A stretch of DNA of 64,000 nt from Minicystis rosea (lineage in GTDB: Bacteria > Myxococcota_A > Polyangia > Polyangiales > Polyangiaceae), in contig CP016211.1 in NCBI GenBank assembly GCA_001931535.1, positions 11,144,377 through 11,208,376 of the forward strand, in the 5' to 3' direction. The notes beneath the pieces were generated by a model that saw nothing but the letters and a program-made list of their open reading frames with translations, was not told where the DNA came from and did no database searches. Of the stretch, positions 26,921 through 35,678 are shown one piece after another. Within the stretch, counting starts at the first letter, position 1. The number at the start of each line of letters is the position of its first letter. Both the position numbers and the translations under genes were made by a program.

Positions 26921-28297
26921 CTAACGGACGCGAATGACGGTGCCCCGCTCGTGCGCCGTCGGGAACGCCGCCGTCCACCCTGCCGGGACGTGAGGGCCCG
27001 TCCAGAAGAAGAGGCGCTGCGCATCGAGCGGCGCGAGGTTCACGCAGCCGTGGCTGCGCACGAAGCCGAACGATCGATGCCAGAACGCTCCATGGAGGCC
27101 GACGCCCTTGGAGAAGTACTGCACCCAAGGCACGTCCTCCATGCGGTAGTAGCGGGCCGCGTTCTCGTCCTCGAGGTTGTCCATGTCGGACGTGAGCAGC
27201 TTGATCCAAATCCGATGCGTGCCCTTCGGCGTCCCGAGCGGCGTGCCCGGCTTGCCCTTCCCCGTGGAGACGATGGTCGCGAACACCGGCCGCTTGCCTT
27301 CGTAGGCGACGAGCGTCTGGGTCTCGAGATCCACGTCGATCCAACGCTCGCCCGTGGCCGCGTCGACCTCGGGCGGCGGCTCGGAGAGCTTCGGGTGCCG
27401 CGCGTCCTTGGCGGCGATGAAGGCACCGTCGCCGATGCGCAGGAAGCGCCCGCCGAAGCTCTCCACCTCGTCGAGGACGGGGACCGCCTCGAAGCGCGCC
27501 TTGCTGGCCGAGGTCGGCGCTGCGGTCGTGGGCTTGGCGAAGACGCGGGCGCGATCGGAGACGATCCATGCGATCGGGATGCGACTGCCGGGCGTGTCCT
27601 TGATGCTCTCGCCCTGGAACGCGAACGATCGCACCGCGCCGAGGTCGCGCATCGGCACCCAGAGATCGTGCGCCGTGCGGCCGTAGCGCGCGCCGTCGAC
27701 GGTGCGCTCGGCCGTGATGGCGACGGCGAAGCCCGGCTGCAGCACCATCTGCGGCTCGCCCAGCTCGACGAACTCGAGCTGCTTGTACGTCGACGATCCC
27801 TCCGGCCCGACGAAGAAATAGCGATACGGCAGCCCATCCGCCGACGACGGCAAGATGTTCCGGCCTGCTTCGATCGGGGCTGCCGACGAGGGCTCGACCG
27901 CGTCCTCGCAGACCCACGCGAGCGGCCCGACCTCGAGCCACGAGCCCTTGCAACCGGGGCCGTGCTTGGCCGCGAAGATGGGCAGGTGCACGTCGCGCGC
28001 GGCCGATCCGCGGCGCGGCGCGCTCCCCCACGGGCCCGAGAGGATGGGCTGATCGGCGAGCAACACGCGCGCGCTCTGCGTGCCCGGCGCGAGCATCATG
28101 TCGCCCCACGGGGGCGCGAGATCCGCGCCCGCATGGCGACCCCACGCGACACCGGCCAACGCAAGCGCGCCGGCGACGAGGGCTCGGCGCGCTCGTGACA
28201 AAATGGTTGGAGCTCCAACGAATTTGGTTGGAGCTCCAACGATCGGGGCGCGGGCGCGGGCCCCAGAAGTCTCGGCAATGCTACGGGGCTCGCGCAT
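26921..28297 (-). CDS. L,D-transpeptidase (YkuD family), exported
   Basis: About 459 residues. The ATG at 28297 (or GTG 28303) lies 7-13 bases after the stop of the FHA gene, which supports an upstream start, but the N-terminal ~30 residues contain family B palindromes reading VGAPTKFVGAPT. A TTG at 28202 would start just before the signal segment (ALVAGALALAGVAWG). The catalytic block HGAFWHRSFGFVRSHGCVNL near residues 400-425 has the YkuD Cys and His. It should form 3-3 peptidoglycan cross-links or attach lipoproteins to the wall in the periplasm. A long N-terminal domain rich in short beta-strands precedes the catalytic domain; its role is unknown. Confidence 0.85.
   Translation of the reverse strand: MREPRSIAETSGARARAPIVGAPTKFVGAPTILSRARRALVAGALALAGVAWGRHAGADLAPPWGDMMLAPGTQSARVLLADQPILSGPWGSAPRRGSAARDVHLPIFAAKHGPGCKGSWLEVGPLAWVCEDAVEPSSAAPIEAGRNILPSSADGLPYRYFFVGPEGSSTYKQLEFVELGEPQMVLQPGFAVAITAERTVDGARYGRTAHDLWVPMRDLGAVRSFAFQGESIKDTPGSRIPIAWIVSDRARVFAKPTTAAPTSASKARFEAVPVLDEVESFGGRFLRIGDGAFIAAKDARHPKLSEPPPEVDAATGERWIDVDLETQTLVAYEGKRPVFATIVSTGKGKPGTPLGTPKGTHRIWIKLLTSDMDNLEDENAARYYRMEDVPWVQYFSKGVGLHGAFWHRSFGFVRSHGCVNLAPLDAQRLFFWTGPHVPAGWTAAFPTAHERGTVIRVR
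28206..28240. repeat. Two family B palindromes at the 5' end of the L,D-transpeptidase gene
   Basis: GTTGGAGCTCCAAC occurs at 28206-28219 and 28227-28240, 21 bp apart, embedded in AAATGG and AATTTG context. They are in frame with the transpeptidase if it starts at 28297, and then encode two VGAPT repeats. Confidence 0.85.
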
Positions 28298-28309
28298 CGC
28301 CACGCTCGC

Positions 28310-29842
28310 TCAGCGGTAGGTGAAGCGGACCTCGTGATCGCAGATGCGGTAGAGGTCGCCCTCGGCGATCGCCTTGCGGGCGATGCGCTGGCCGTTGAAC
28401 TCGACGCCGTTCGTCGAGCCCATGTCGACCATGTAGTACGTGCCGTTCAGGAACTCGACCATCGCGTGCTGGCGCGAGACGTTCGGGTCCTTGATCGTCA
28501 GGTCGCTCGACTGCTTGCCGCGGCCGATGATGAACCGATCCTTGTTCACCACGTACCGCTGCCCGCCGTAGAACGCCGTGAGCACCGGCGCGCCGGGCAT
28601 CGGCGCGTTGCCACCCGAGGGCGGGACCGGCGCCGGGCCGGGGCCCGAGCTCATGGGCGGAGGCGCAGGCGCCTGCACCGCGGCCGGCGGCGGAGGCGGC
28701 GCGCCGTAGGGCGGCGGGGGCGGTGGGCCACCCATCGGCGGCGGAGGCGGCGGGCCATAACCACCCGGCGGACCCATGCCGGGAGGCGGGGGCGGCGGCG
28801 GCACCGAGCGCGCCGGTTGCCCCGGCATCGTCGGCGGACGCAGGCCACCCGGACCACCCACGGGCGGCGGCGGCATCGGGCCACCCGGCGGCCCCATGCC
28901 CGGAGGCGGCGGCGGCGCAGTGCCCGGCATCGGCGGCGGAGGCGGCGCCATGCGGCCACCCATCGAAGGCGGCGGCGGAGGCGGCCCACCCGGACCGCCC
29001 GGCGAGGGCGGAGGCGGCGGCGCACCAGGCGGACGCGCGCCCATGACGGGTGGCGGCGCCGGCAAGCTCGGACGCTTCGTCCCGCCTGGCCCTGGAGGCG
29101 GCGGCGCACCCGGCGGACGCGCCGTGGTCGGCCCAGGCCCAGGCGGGCCACCCGTCGACCCGGGAGGCGGAGGCGGCGCACCCGGCGGACCAAAGCCCGG
29201 GGGCGGAGGCGGCGGACCATACCCACCGGCCACCGGCGGAGGCGGCATCGGGCCACCCGGAGACATCGGCCCACCCGGCGGCATCATCGGCGGCGGCTGC
29301 GGCGGACCACCGGGGCCACCGAACATCGGCGGCGGCTGCGGAGCGCCCGGCGGGCCTGGGATCGGCGGCATCGGCGGGGGCGCGCCCGGGGGCGCGAAGG
29401 CCGGCGGAGGCGGCGGCATGCCCGGGCCACCCATCGGTGGCGGCATGCCGGGGCCGCCCATCGGCGGCGGCATGCCGGGGCCGCCCATCGGCGGCGGAGG
29501 CGGCGGACCACCCATCGGCGGAGGCGGCGGCATGCCCGGCGGACCCATTCCGGGCGGCGGAGGAGGCGGACCACCCATCGGCGGAGGCGGCGTCGCGCTG
29601 GTCGCGGGGCCTTGGCCCGTCGGCATCGGCATCGAGCTGGGGCCGGAGCCATCAGCGCGGGCCGACCCCGGGAATGGCGTGCGCGGACTGTAGCTGCGCT
29701 GCCGCGCATACTGCTTCATCGACTCGTTGATGAGGTAGTCGATGGAGCATTCGAGCTCGCGCGCCATCTGCTCGAACGTCTCCCAGAGGACGTCGCGGCA
29801 CTGAAAGGTTCGTGCGCTCTTCTTGTTCGGATCCGCGCTCAT
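28310..29842 (-). CDS. FHA-domain protein with RHH-like head and long Pro/Gly linker
   Basis: 510 residues from the ATG at 29842, with AGGGA upstream. The first 50 residues (ARTFQCRDVLWETFEQMARE, then LECSIDYLINESMKQYARQ) look like a ribbon-helix-helix or short helical dimer domain. About 290 residues of PPPPMGGPP/GMPPP repeats follow, with almost no other residue types. The C-terminal ~95 residues form an FHA domain (FIIGRGKQSSDLTI, NVSRQHAMVEF, GSTNGVEFNG) that would bind phospho-threonine. The protein probably bridges a dimeric head and phosphorylated partners of Ser/Thr kinases. It is upstream of the L,D-transpeptidase with 7-13 bp between, suggesting one operon. Confidence 0.88.
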   Translation of the reverse strand: MSADPNKKSARTFQCRDVLWETFEQMARELECSIDYLINESMKQYARQRSYSPRTPFPGSARADGSGPSSMPMPTGQGPATSATPPPPMGGPPPPPPGMGPPGMPPPPPMGGPPPPPPMGGPGMPPPMGGPGMPPPMGGPGMPPPPPAFAPPGAPPPMPPIPGPPGAPQPPPMFGGPGGPPQPPPMMPPGGPMSPGGPMPPPPVAGGYGPPPPPPGFGPPGAPPPPPGSTGGPPGPGPTTARPPGAPPPPGPGGTKRPSLPAPPPVMGARPPGAPPPPPSPGGPGGPPPPPPSMGGRMAPPPPPMPGTAPPPPPGMGPPGGPMPPPPVGGPGGLRPPTMPGQPARSVPPPPPPPGMGPPGGYGPPPPPPMGGPPPPPPYGAPPPPPAAVQAPAPPPMSSGPGPAPVPPSGGNAPMPGAPVLTAFYGGQRYVVNKDRFIIGRGKQSSDLTIKDPNVSRQHAMVEFLNGTYYMVDMGSTNGVEFNGQRIARKAIAEGDLYRICDHEVRFTYR

Positions 29843-29906
29843 TTTTCCCTGATACGTACGGAAGTTTGCTCGATCCCGCCCCCGCGCCGCGCTGCTCGCG
29901 GGGCCC

Positions 29907-31553
29907 TCACTTCTTCGCTTCGGCCTGCTTCTCGGCCATGGCCGGCTCGATGCAGTACTTGACGAAATCGCCGACCGTCTTGATGTCCTTCTGCTCGCGC
30001 TCCTTGCCGCCTTCCTTGGCGACCTCGCAGTTCCACTTGCAGTCGGAGTCGGCGTCGCAGGTGGGGACCTTGGTGGAGTCGCCTTCGTACGGCTGGACGG
30101 AGGGAATGTCCGCCTTGGTGCCGTAGGTCAGCCAGTAGGAGAGGGCCGTGGTGCGCGCGGCGGCCGACCCGGAGCTGAAGTGCTTCTTCAACGCGTCGAG
30201 CGGCTTGCCTTCCTTCAGCTCGCCGAGCAGCGCGCCGTAGGTGATCGACTCGGGCATGCCGTAGCCCTTCGACGTGTCCGGCAGCTTCGCCAAGAACTCG
30301 TCGATGTGCTTGACGGTCGACATCTTGATGACCGTCGCGCCCGCCGCGCGCCGCACCTTCCACTTGTCGGTCTTGAAGAGGTCGTAGAGCTTGTCGACCA
30401 CTTGCTCGCGCGGCATCTCCCCGATCCGCTTGAAGGCTTGATCGAGCACGATGTCGGGCGCGTCCGACGCGGCGATGGCGAAGATGCGCTTGATGTCGTC
30501 GGTGTTGTTGCGATCGAGGCGCGCCTCGAGCGCGGCGAGCGCGGCCTGGCGGCGCTTCTCGGCCTGATCTTTCTTCGCCGCGAAATCGAGGCAGAAGTCG
30601 ATCACCGGGCGCTGCCCGATCTTGCGCATCGAGCCGAAGAGGCGGGTCAGCTCTTCGTCCTGGTATTGCGAGAGCTGCGCCTGGAATTGCTTCTCCGTGG
30701 GCTGCAGCTTGGACGCGGCGTTGGCGGCCTGGAGCTCGGGCTTCTTCACCTTCGTCCACTCGTCCGAGAGGATGAATTGCGCCACGCCCACGAGCGCCTG
30801 CGAGCCGGCGGCCTTGGTCTTCTCGTCGCCGAGCTCGGCGACGAGGCCGGCCATGGCGTCGAGTCGGGTCACCTCGCGCGTCATCAGCTTGGGCAGACCC
30901 GCCACGGCCGCGGGGCCGATGAAGCGCAGGAGCTGCTCCATGCCGTAGGCCTGCGATCGGTTCTCCAGCCGGTGGACGAAGTCGCTCATCGCCCACTCGA
31001 CCAGCGCGGCCTTGAGGCTCGTCTTCAGCCCCTCGTCCGCGATGATCACGGTGCCGTCGTGCGTGAGCATCGCGAACGCCGCGTCTTTGTAGGCGTACGA
31101 TGCGTCCGGCGGCGTGGGCTGACCGGCCTGGCCGACGGGCGGCGGCTTCTTCAGCTCGGCGATCAGGGCCGGAACCAAGGAAGCGACGATGGCCTGGCGC
31201 GCCTCGGGCGCGACGCCGGCCAATGTCTCCACCATGATGTTGATGCCGATGCGCCTGCCGGCGCGAGGCTTCATCCGGACCAGAGAGAGCGCGGCCTCGA
31301 CGCGGAGGGCGTTCTCGTATTTGTCGTGGTAGAGCACCGCCTTCAGCTTGTCGGGGCCGTGTGCGGTGCTCTCCCAGCGGTGGATGTCGTCCTCGTTGAC
31401 GCGGCACCCGGTGGTGCCGAGCCCCAGCGCCGCCGCCACGCAGAGCGCGGCGATGCCAGTGAACCGGACGGAGACCTTGACCCCACCGGACGGGGACCGA
31501 TCACGGCCTCGTGCTGACGGGGCTCGCTTCCTGAGTCGATCGACGCTTGCCAT
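29907..31553 (-). CDS. HEAT-repeat-like lipoprotein
   Basis: 548 residues from the ATG at 31553, with AGGA just upstream. A basic leader precedes a signal (VRFTGIAALCVAAALGLG) and lipobox TTGC near residue 50, longer than usual. The body is helical repeat sequence (ALRVEAALSLVRMKPRAGRR, TRLDAMAGLVAELGDEKTKA, KWKVRRAAGATVIKMS) resembling HEAT/ARM-like scaffolds, with a Cys-containing C-terminal piece (PTCDADSDCKWNCEVAK). It likely scaffolds protein complexes at the outer membrane. It precedes the FHA gene on the same strand with a 64-bp gap. Function unproven. Confidence 0.82.
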   Translation of the reverse strand: MASVDRLRKRAPSARGRDRSPSGGVKVSVRFTGIAALCVAAALGLGTTGCRVNEDDIHRWESTAHGPDKLKAVLYHDKYENALRVEAALSLVRMKPRAGRRIGINIMVETLAGVAPEARQAIVASLVPALIAELKKPPPVGQAGQPTPPDASYAYKDAAFAMLTHDGTVIIADEGLKTSLKAALVEWAMSDFVHRLENRSQAYGMEQLLRFIGPAAVAGLPKLMTREVTRLDAMAGLVAELGDEKTKAAGSQALVGVAQFILSDEWTKVKKPELQAANAASKLQPTEKQFQAQLSQYQDEELTRLFGSMRKIGQRPVIDFCLDFAAKKDQAEKRRQAALAALEARLDRNNTDDIKRIFAIAASDAPDIVLDQAFKRIGEMPREQVVDKLYDLFKTDKWKVRRAAGATVIKMSTVKHIDEFLAKLPDTSKGYGMPESITYGALLGELKEGKPLDALKKHFSSGSAAARTTALSYWLTYGTKADIPSVQPYEGDSTKVPTCDADSDCKWNCEVAKEGGKEREQKDIKTVGDFVKYCIEPAMAEKQAEAKK

Positions 31554-31755
31554 CGTGTCCTGTTGGATCGGACCCGGATGGTAGCTCCCAGGAACCGCCC
31601 GGCTCAAAGTTTTTCCTGGCGTTCCCACCACGTTGGCCACGATTCGAGCCCTCGGCCCGTGTCCTGCGCTGCACGGATGGCACGTGCGACGCGCCCTCGT
31701 GTGCCTGGACTTGCCTTGAAGGTGAGAGTGAGCGTAAGTAGGACAAGGTAGGTAG

Positions 31756-34700
31756 ATGCCGGTTCCTCTTTTCGCTCCGCGACGCGTACAAACGGCTGGC
31801 GGCCCTGCGAACGTGCCGGCGCCCACCGAGGCTCGGAAGCCGTCCGCGGCCGGGCGCCCCGTGCACAGTTATGCGCGGGAGGCCGCCGCCATGGTGCTCC
31901 TGGCCTCCGCGCTGTTCAGCGCGCTGGCGCTGGCCTCGTTCCGCGGCGATCCGCTGCGACCCGAGGTCATCGGCCCGGACTGGGTCGGCCCCGCGGGCTC
32001 GATGGTCGCGGGCGCGATGGCGCAGGCGATCGGTCTGGCCGCGTGGTTCTTCCCGATCGAGCTCGCGCTGATCGCGGCCCCGCTGCTCAACGGAAAGCAG
32101 TCCATCGCCAACGTCACGCGCATCGCCGGTGACGTGGTGGTGGTGTTCATCCTCGCGGCGCTCGGCGAGGTCGCCTTCCCGAAGGCCACCGCGTTCGGCG
32201 GGATGCCGCTCGGCGGCCTCGTGGGCGAGCTCTTCGGCGAAGTGCTGCGCACGCTGTTCTCGACGATCGGCTCGTACATCATCGGGCTCACGATCGTGGC
32301 GCTGATCTTGGTCGGGCGCGCGACGTTCTCGTTCATCGAGTTCGTGAAGCGCGTCGAGCGCACCTTCGTGCTGCTCGGCGAGCGCGGCGCGTTCGGCCTG
32401 CGCGCGCTGGTGAGCGCGTGGGCGACGGCGCGCGAGATCGACAAGAAGCGCGACGAGGATGCGCGCAAGGTGGCCACCCCGCGCATCGCGCGGCCCACCG
32501 CGGACGACGCCATCATCGCGGCGCTCACCGAGGACGAAGAGGCGGATCGCAAGAGCATGGAGATCGCCGTCGCGAGCGGCGATGGTCCGCCGCTGCCGCT
32601 CCTCGCGGCCGGGCTCGCGCGCGCCGCGGTAGCCGCTCCCGAGGAGCCGCCGGCCGATGCCATCGAGGCGCCCGTGGAGGCGCCCGCGAAGGGACGTCGC
32701 GGCGCGAAGAAGGTCGCGACGCTTGCACCGGCCCCGACGATCACGACGACGCCGACGATGGAGAGCGGCCCGCGCATCGTGACGCCGTCGAGCGACGTGC
32801 AGCCGATCGTGCCGAAGGCCGACGAGCCCAAGCTCGTGCAGGGACCGCGTGACGCGGCGATCATCGCCGAGGTCGCGCCCGACGAGATCGCGACGCCGTC
32901 GCCCATCGCGCCGGTCGCGCGCATCGCCCGCCCGCTCTTCGATCGCGCCAGGCCCGCGCCGAAGGACGAGGATCGCGCGTCGAAGGACGACGCGCGGATC
33001 GTTCTGCCGAAGGGCGAGGAGCGCACAGCGAAGGACGACGCGCGGATCGTTCTGCCGAAGGGCGAGGAGCGCGCGGCGAAGAAGGGCGAGGAGCGCGCGG
33101 CGAAGGATGACGCGCGGATCGTTCTGCCGAAGGGCGAGGAGCGCGCGGCGAAGGATGACGTGTACGTCGTTCCGCCGAACGACGAGGAGCTCGCGTCGTC
33201 GGACGACGAGGACGAGGTCGAGGATCTCGCGTCGTACGATGACGATGATGACGCGGTCTCGCCGGTGGACGAAGAGCGTCCGGTGAAGACCTTGGTGCGC
33301 ATGGCTCCGCAGAAGAGCGAGGTGCGCGCGGTGAAGGCCGAGTCGCGCGTGGCGCTGCCGAAGAGCGAAGCACGTGCGCCGAAGGCCGAGGCGCGTGCGC
33401 CGAAGGCTCGTCCGCCGGTCGAGGAGCGCGCCGTGGTGGTGGAGCGCGCCCAGTTCGTCGCCTACGACGACGAGGTCGTGGACGTGCCGGACGACGTCGA
33501 CGAGTTTGCCGACGTCGACGAGAGCGAAGTGGACTACGTCGACGAGCCGGAGCTCGACGAGCCCGTGCGCGTCGCGCCGCCGAAGGCTGCGACGCCGAAG
33601 CCGGTGAAGGTCGCGACGCCGAAGCCGGCGAAGGTCGCCACGCCTGCGCCCTCGAAGGCTGCGACGCCGAAGCCGGCGAAGGCCGCGACGCCCGTGCCCT
33701 CGAAGGCGGAGGCCACGCCGCTGCCGCTCACGATCGTCGACACGAGCGCGGCACAGAAGACCGTGAAGGCGGCACCGGTGAAGGTGGTGCCGGCGATCGG
33801 GGAGGGCTTCCGGCTGCCGCAGCTCGACATGCTGGAGCCGCCCTCGGGCGACGTGGAGCCGATCGACGAGGAGCAGCTCAAGGCCATGGCGCTGCTCCTC
33901 GAGAAGACGCTCGCCGACTACGGCGTGAGCGGCAAGGTCGAGGAGATCCACCCCGGGCCGACGGTGACGACGTTCGAGGTCTCGCCGGCGGCGGGCACCA
34001 AGGTGTCGAAGGTCGCCGGGCTCGCCGACGATCTCGCGCTCGGCCTCTCGCGCAAGGTGCGCATCATCGCGCCGATCCCGGGGAAGAACCGGATCGGCTT
34101 CGAGATCCCCAACGAGCGCCGCCTGCCGGTGAACCTGCGCGAGCTCGTGGAGGATCGGCGCTTCCAGGAGATGAAGGCGCCGCTCCCGTGCGTGCTCGGG
34201 CGCGACATCATCGGGACGCCGTACTTCGCGGACCTGGCGTCGATGCCGCACGTGATCGTCGCGGGCGCGACGGGCGCCGGCAAGAGCGTCGGGCTCAACG
34301 TGATGCTGGTGAGCCTGCTCTACCGGCGCTCGCCGGCGGAGCTGAAGATGCTCATGATCGATCCCAAGGTCGTCGAGCTCGCGCCCTTCGATCGCATCCC
34401 GCACATGCTCTTGCCGGTGGTGACCGACATGAAGCAGGCGGCGAACGCGCTCAAGTGGGCCGTCGACGAGATGGAGCGGCGCTACCAGCTCTTCGCCAAC
34501 GCGGGGACGAAGAACATCACCACCTACAACGGCTGGGTGGAGAAGGTGCAGCGCGGCGAGGCGCGCCCGCCCAAGCCGACCAAGGTGGCCGCCGTCGGCT
34601 TCGACGGGAACGAGGTCGAGGTCGACGCGGCCAAGGATGGCAGCGACGTGCAGCTGCCGGAGAAGATCCCGTACATCGTCATCGTCGTCGACGAGTTCGC

Positions 34701-35310
34701 CGACCTGATGATGCAGCAGGGCAAGGACGTGGAGGCCAGCGTGGCCCGCCTCGCGCAGAAGGCCCGCGCCGCCGGCATGCACGTGATCCTCGCCACGCAG
34801 CGCCCCAGCGTCGACGTGATCACGGGCATGATCAAGGCGAACTTCCCGACGCGCATCGCCTTCCGCGTGGCGCAGAAGGTCGACAGCCGCACCATCCTCG
34901 ACGAGCAGGGCGCCGAGCATCTGCTCGGGCGCGGCGACATGCTCGTGAAGATGAACGGCACCAACGACACGCGACGCGTGCAGTGCCCGTTCGCCTCCGA
35001 GGAAGAGGTGCAAAAGGTCACCGACTTCCTCCGGCTGCAAGGCGAGCCGGTCTACGACGAGAACATCCTCAAGCCCCGCGACGAGGACGGCGAGGTGCAG
35101 GAGGACGAGGACGCGGAGACCGACCCCATGTACGACGCCGCGGTGCGCATCGTGGCCGACACGCGGCGCTGCTCGACGTCGTGGATCCAGCGCAAGCTCG
35201 GCGTGGGCTACAACCGGGCGGCGAAGATCGTCGAGGCGATGGAGAAGCGCGGGGTCGTCGGTCCGGCCAACGGATCGAAGGATCGCGAAGTGCTGATCGG
35301 GTCGCTCTAG
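31756..35310 (+). CDS. ftsK: DNA translocase FtsK/SpoIIIE
   Basis: 1184 residues from the ATG at 31756, with AAGGTAGG ahead. About four N-terminal membrane helices are followed by a long charged linker (about 240-680) containing a 16-residue minisatellite. The motor has a Walker A box AGATGAGKSVGLN near residue 838 and Walker B IVIVVDEFADLMM near 977. The C-terminal gamma winged helix (CSTSWIQRKLGVGYNRAAKI) would read KOPS sites. It pumps chromosome ends through the division septum and activates dimer resolution. The gene is divergent from the HEAT lipoprotein gene, and a strong hairpin follows the stop. Confidence 0.95.
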   Translation: MPVPLFAPRRVQTAGGPANVPAPTEARKPSAAGRPVHSYAREAAAMVLLASALFSALALASFRGDPLRPEVIGPDWVGPAGSMVAGAMAQAIGLAAWFFPIELALIAAPLLNGKQSIANVTRIAGDVVVVFILAALGEVAFPKATAFGGMPLGGLVGELFGEVLRTLFSTIGSYIIGLTIVALILVGRATFSFIEFVKRVERTFVLLGERGAFGLRALVSAWATAREIDKKRDEDARKVATPRIARPTADDAIIAALTEDEEADRKSMEIAVASGDGPPLPLLAAGLARAAVAAPEEPPADAIEAPVEAPAKGRRGAKKVATLAPAPTITTTPTMESGPRIVTPSSDVQPIVPKADEPKLVQGPRDAAIIAEVAPDEIATPSPIAPVARIARPLFDRARPAPKDEDRASKDDARIVLPKGEERTAKDDARIVLPKGEERAAKKGEERAAKDDARIVLPKGEERAAKDDVYVVPPNDEELASSDDEDEVEDLASYDDDDDAVSPVDEERPVKTLVRMAPQKSEVRAVKAESRVALPKSEARAPKAEARAPKARPPVEERAVVVERAQFVAYDDEVVDVPDDVDEFADVDESEVDYVDEPELDEPVRVAPPKAATPKPVKVATPKPAKVATPAPSKAATPKPAKAATPVPSKAEATPLPLTIVDTSAAQKTVKAAPVKVVPAIGEGFRLPQLDMLEPPSGDVEPIDEEQLKAMALLLEKTLADYGVSGKVEEIHPGPTVTTFEVSPAAGTKVSKVAGLADDLALGLSRKVRIIAPIPGKNRIGFEIPNERRLPVNLRELVEDRRFQEMKAPLPCVLGRDIIGTPYFADLASMPHVIVAGATGAGKSVGLNVMLVSLLYRRSPAELKMLMIDPKVVELAPFDRIPHMLLPVVTDMKQAANALKWAVDEMERRYQLFANAGTKNITTYNGWVEKVQRGEARPPKPTKVAAVGFDGNEVEVDAAKDGSDVQLPEKIPYIVIVVDEFADLMMQQGKDVEASVARLAQKARAAGMHVILATQRPSVDVITGMIKANFPTRIAFRVAQKVDSRTILDEQGAEHLLGRGDMLVKMNGTNDTRRVQCPFASEEEVQKVTDFLRLQGEPVYDENILKPRDEDGEVQEDEDAETDPMYDAAVRIVADTRRCSTSWIQRKLGVGYNRAAKIVEAMEKRGVVGPANGSKDREVLIGSL
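32983..33150 (+). repeat. 48-bp minisatellite in the FtsK linker
   Basis: Three 48-bp units (32983-33030, 33031-33078, 33103-33150) encode KDDARIVLPKGEERAA; a 24-bp half unit lies at 33079-33102. All lengths are multiples of three, so the frame is kept. Only a few bases differ between units, suggesting recent slippage. Confidence 0.85.
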
Positions 35311-35332
35311 CGCTGGGCGCGTGATCGGGCGC

Positions 35333-35364
35333 GGGCGGTGATCGAAGAGGGGCGATCACCGCCC
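35333..35364 (+). terminator. Perfect 12-bp hairpin after ftsK
   Basis: GGGCGGTGATCG (35333-35344) pairs with CGATCACCGCCC (35353-35364) across an 8-nt loop, 22 bp after the ftsK stop. There is no T-run, but the position and strength fit transcription termination. Confidence 0.7.
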
Positions 35365-35432
35365 TGCTGGAACCGTCTTGACGCCCGCGGCGATTTTGAC
35401 TTTCTCGCGCGGATGCTTCATGGAGCACGACG

Positions 35433-35678
35433 ATGACCGCCGAGGAGGAGCGCACCCGTCTCATCGGTGACATCGCCCGTGTTCTCCGCGAGGGTCCGGT
35501 CCCGGACGACGCGCGCGCGGCAGCCCTCACCTTCATCGGTTGGCTGGCCCGGAGAATGCCAGGCGAGCCGGTGTCGGTCTGCGATCTCTCCCGCTGCCGC
35601 AACCACGGCGGGCATCTCGCCGACGAGGTGCCCTCGTCCGGTCCCCGCCGCCAGAGCCGCTCGCGCTCCGCGCGGTGA
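35433..35678 (+). CDS. Small protein of unknown function, coupled to the next gene
   Basis: 81 residues; the ATG at 35433 has GGAG seven bases upstream. The sequence (LIGDIARVLREGPVPDDARA, then AALTFIGWLARRMPGEPVS) is helical with two Cys later (VCDLSRCRNHGG) and a basic Ser/Arg tail. Its TGA overlaps the GTG of the beta-propeller gene (GTGA), which supports it being translated. No family recognised. Confidence 0.6.
   Translation: MTAEEERTRLIGDIARVLREGPVPDDARAAALTFIGWLARRMPGEPVSVCDLSRCRNHGGHLADEVPSSGPRRQSRSRSAR

Noticed and set aside
31501..35040. 1179-codon open frame opposite ftsK
   Set aside because: His/Arg/Asp-rich shadow of a high-GC gene; ftsK on the other strand has complete motifs.
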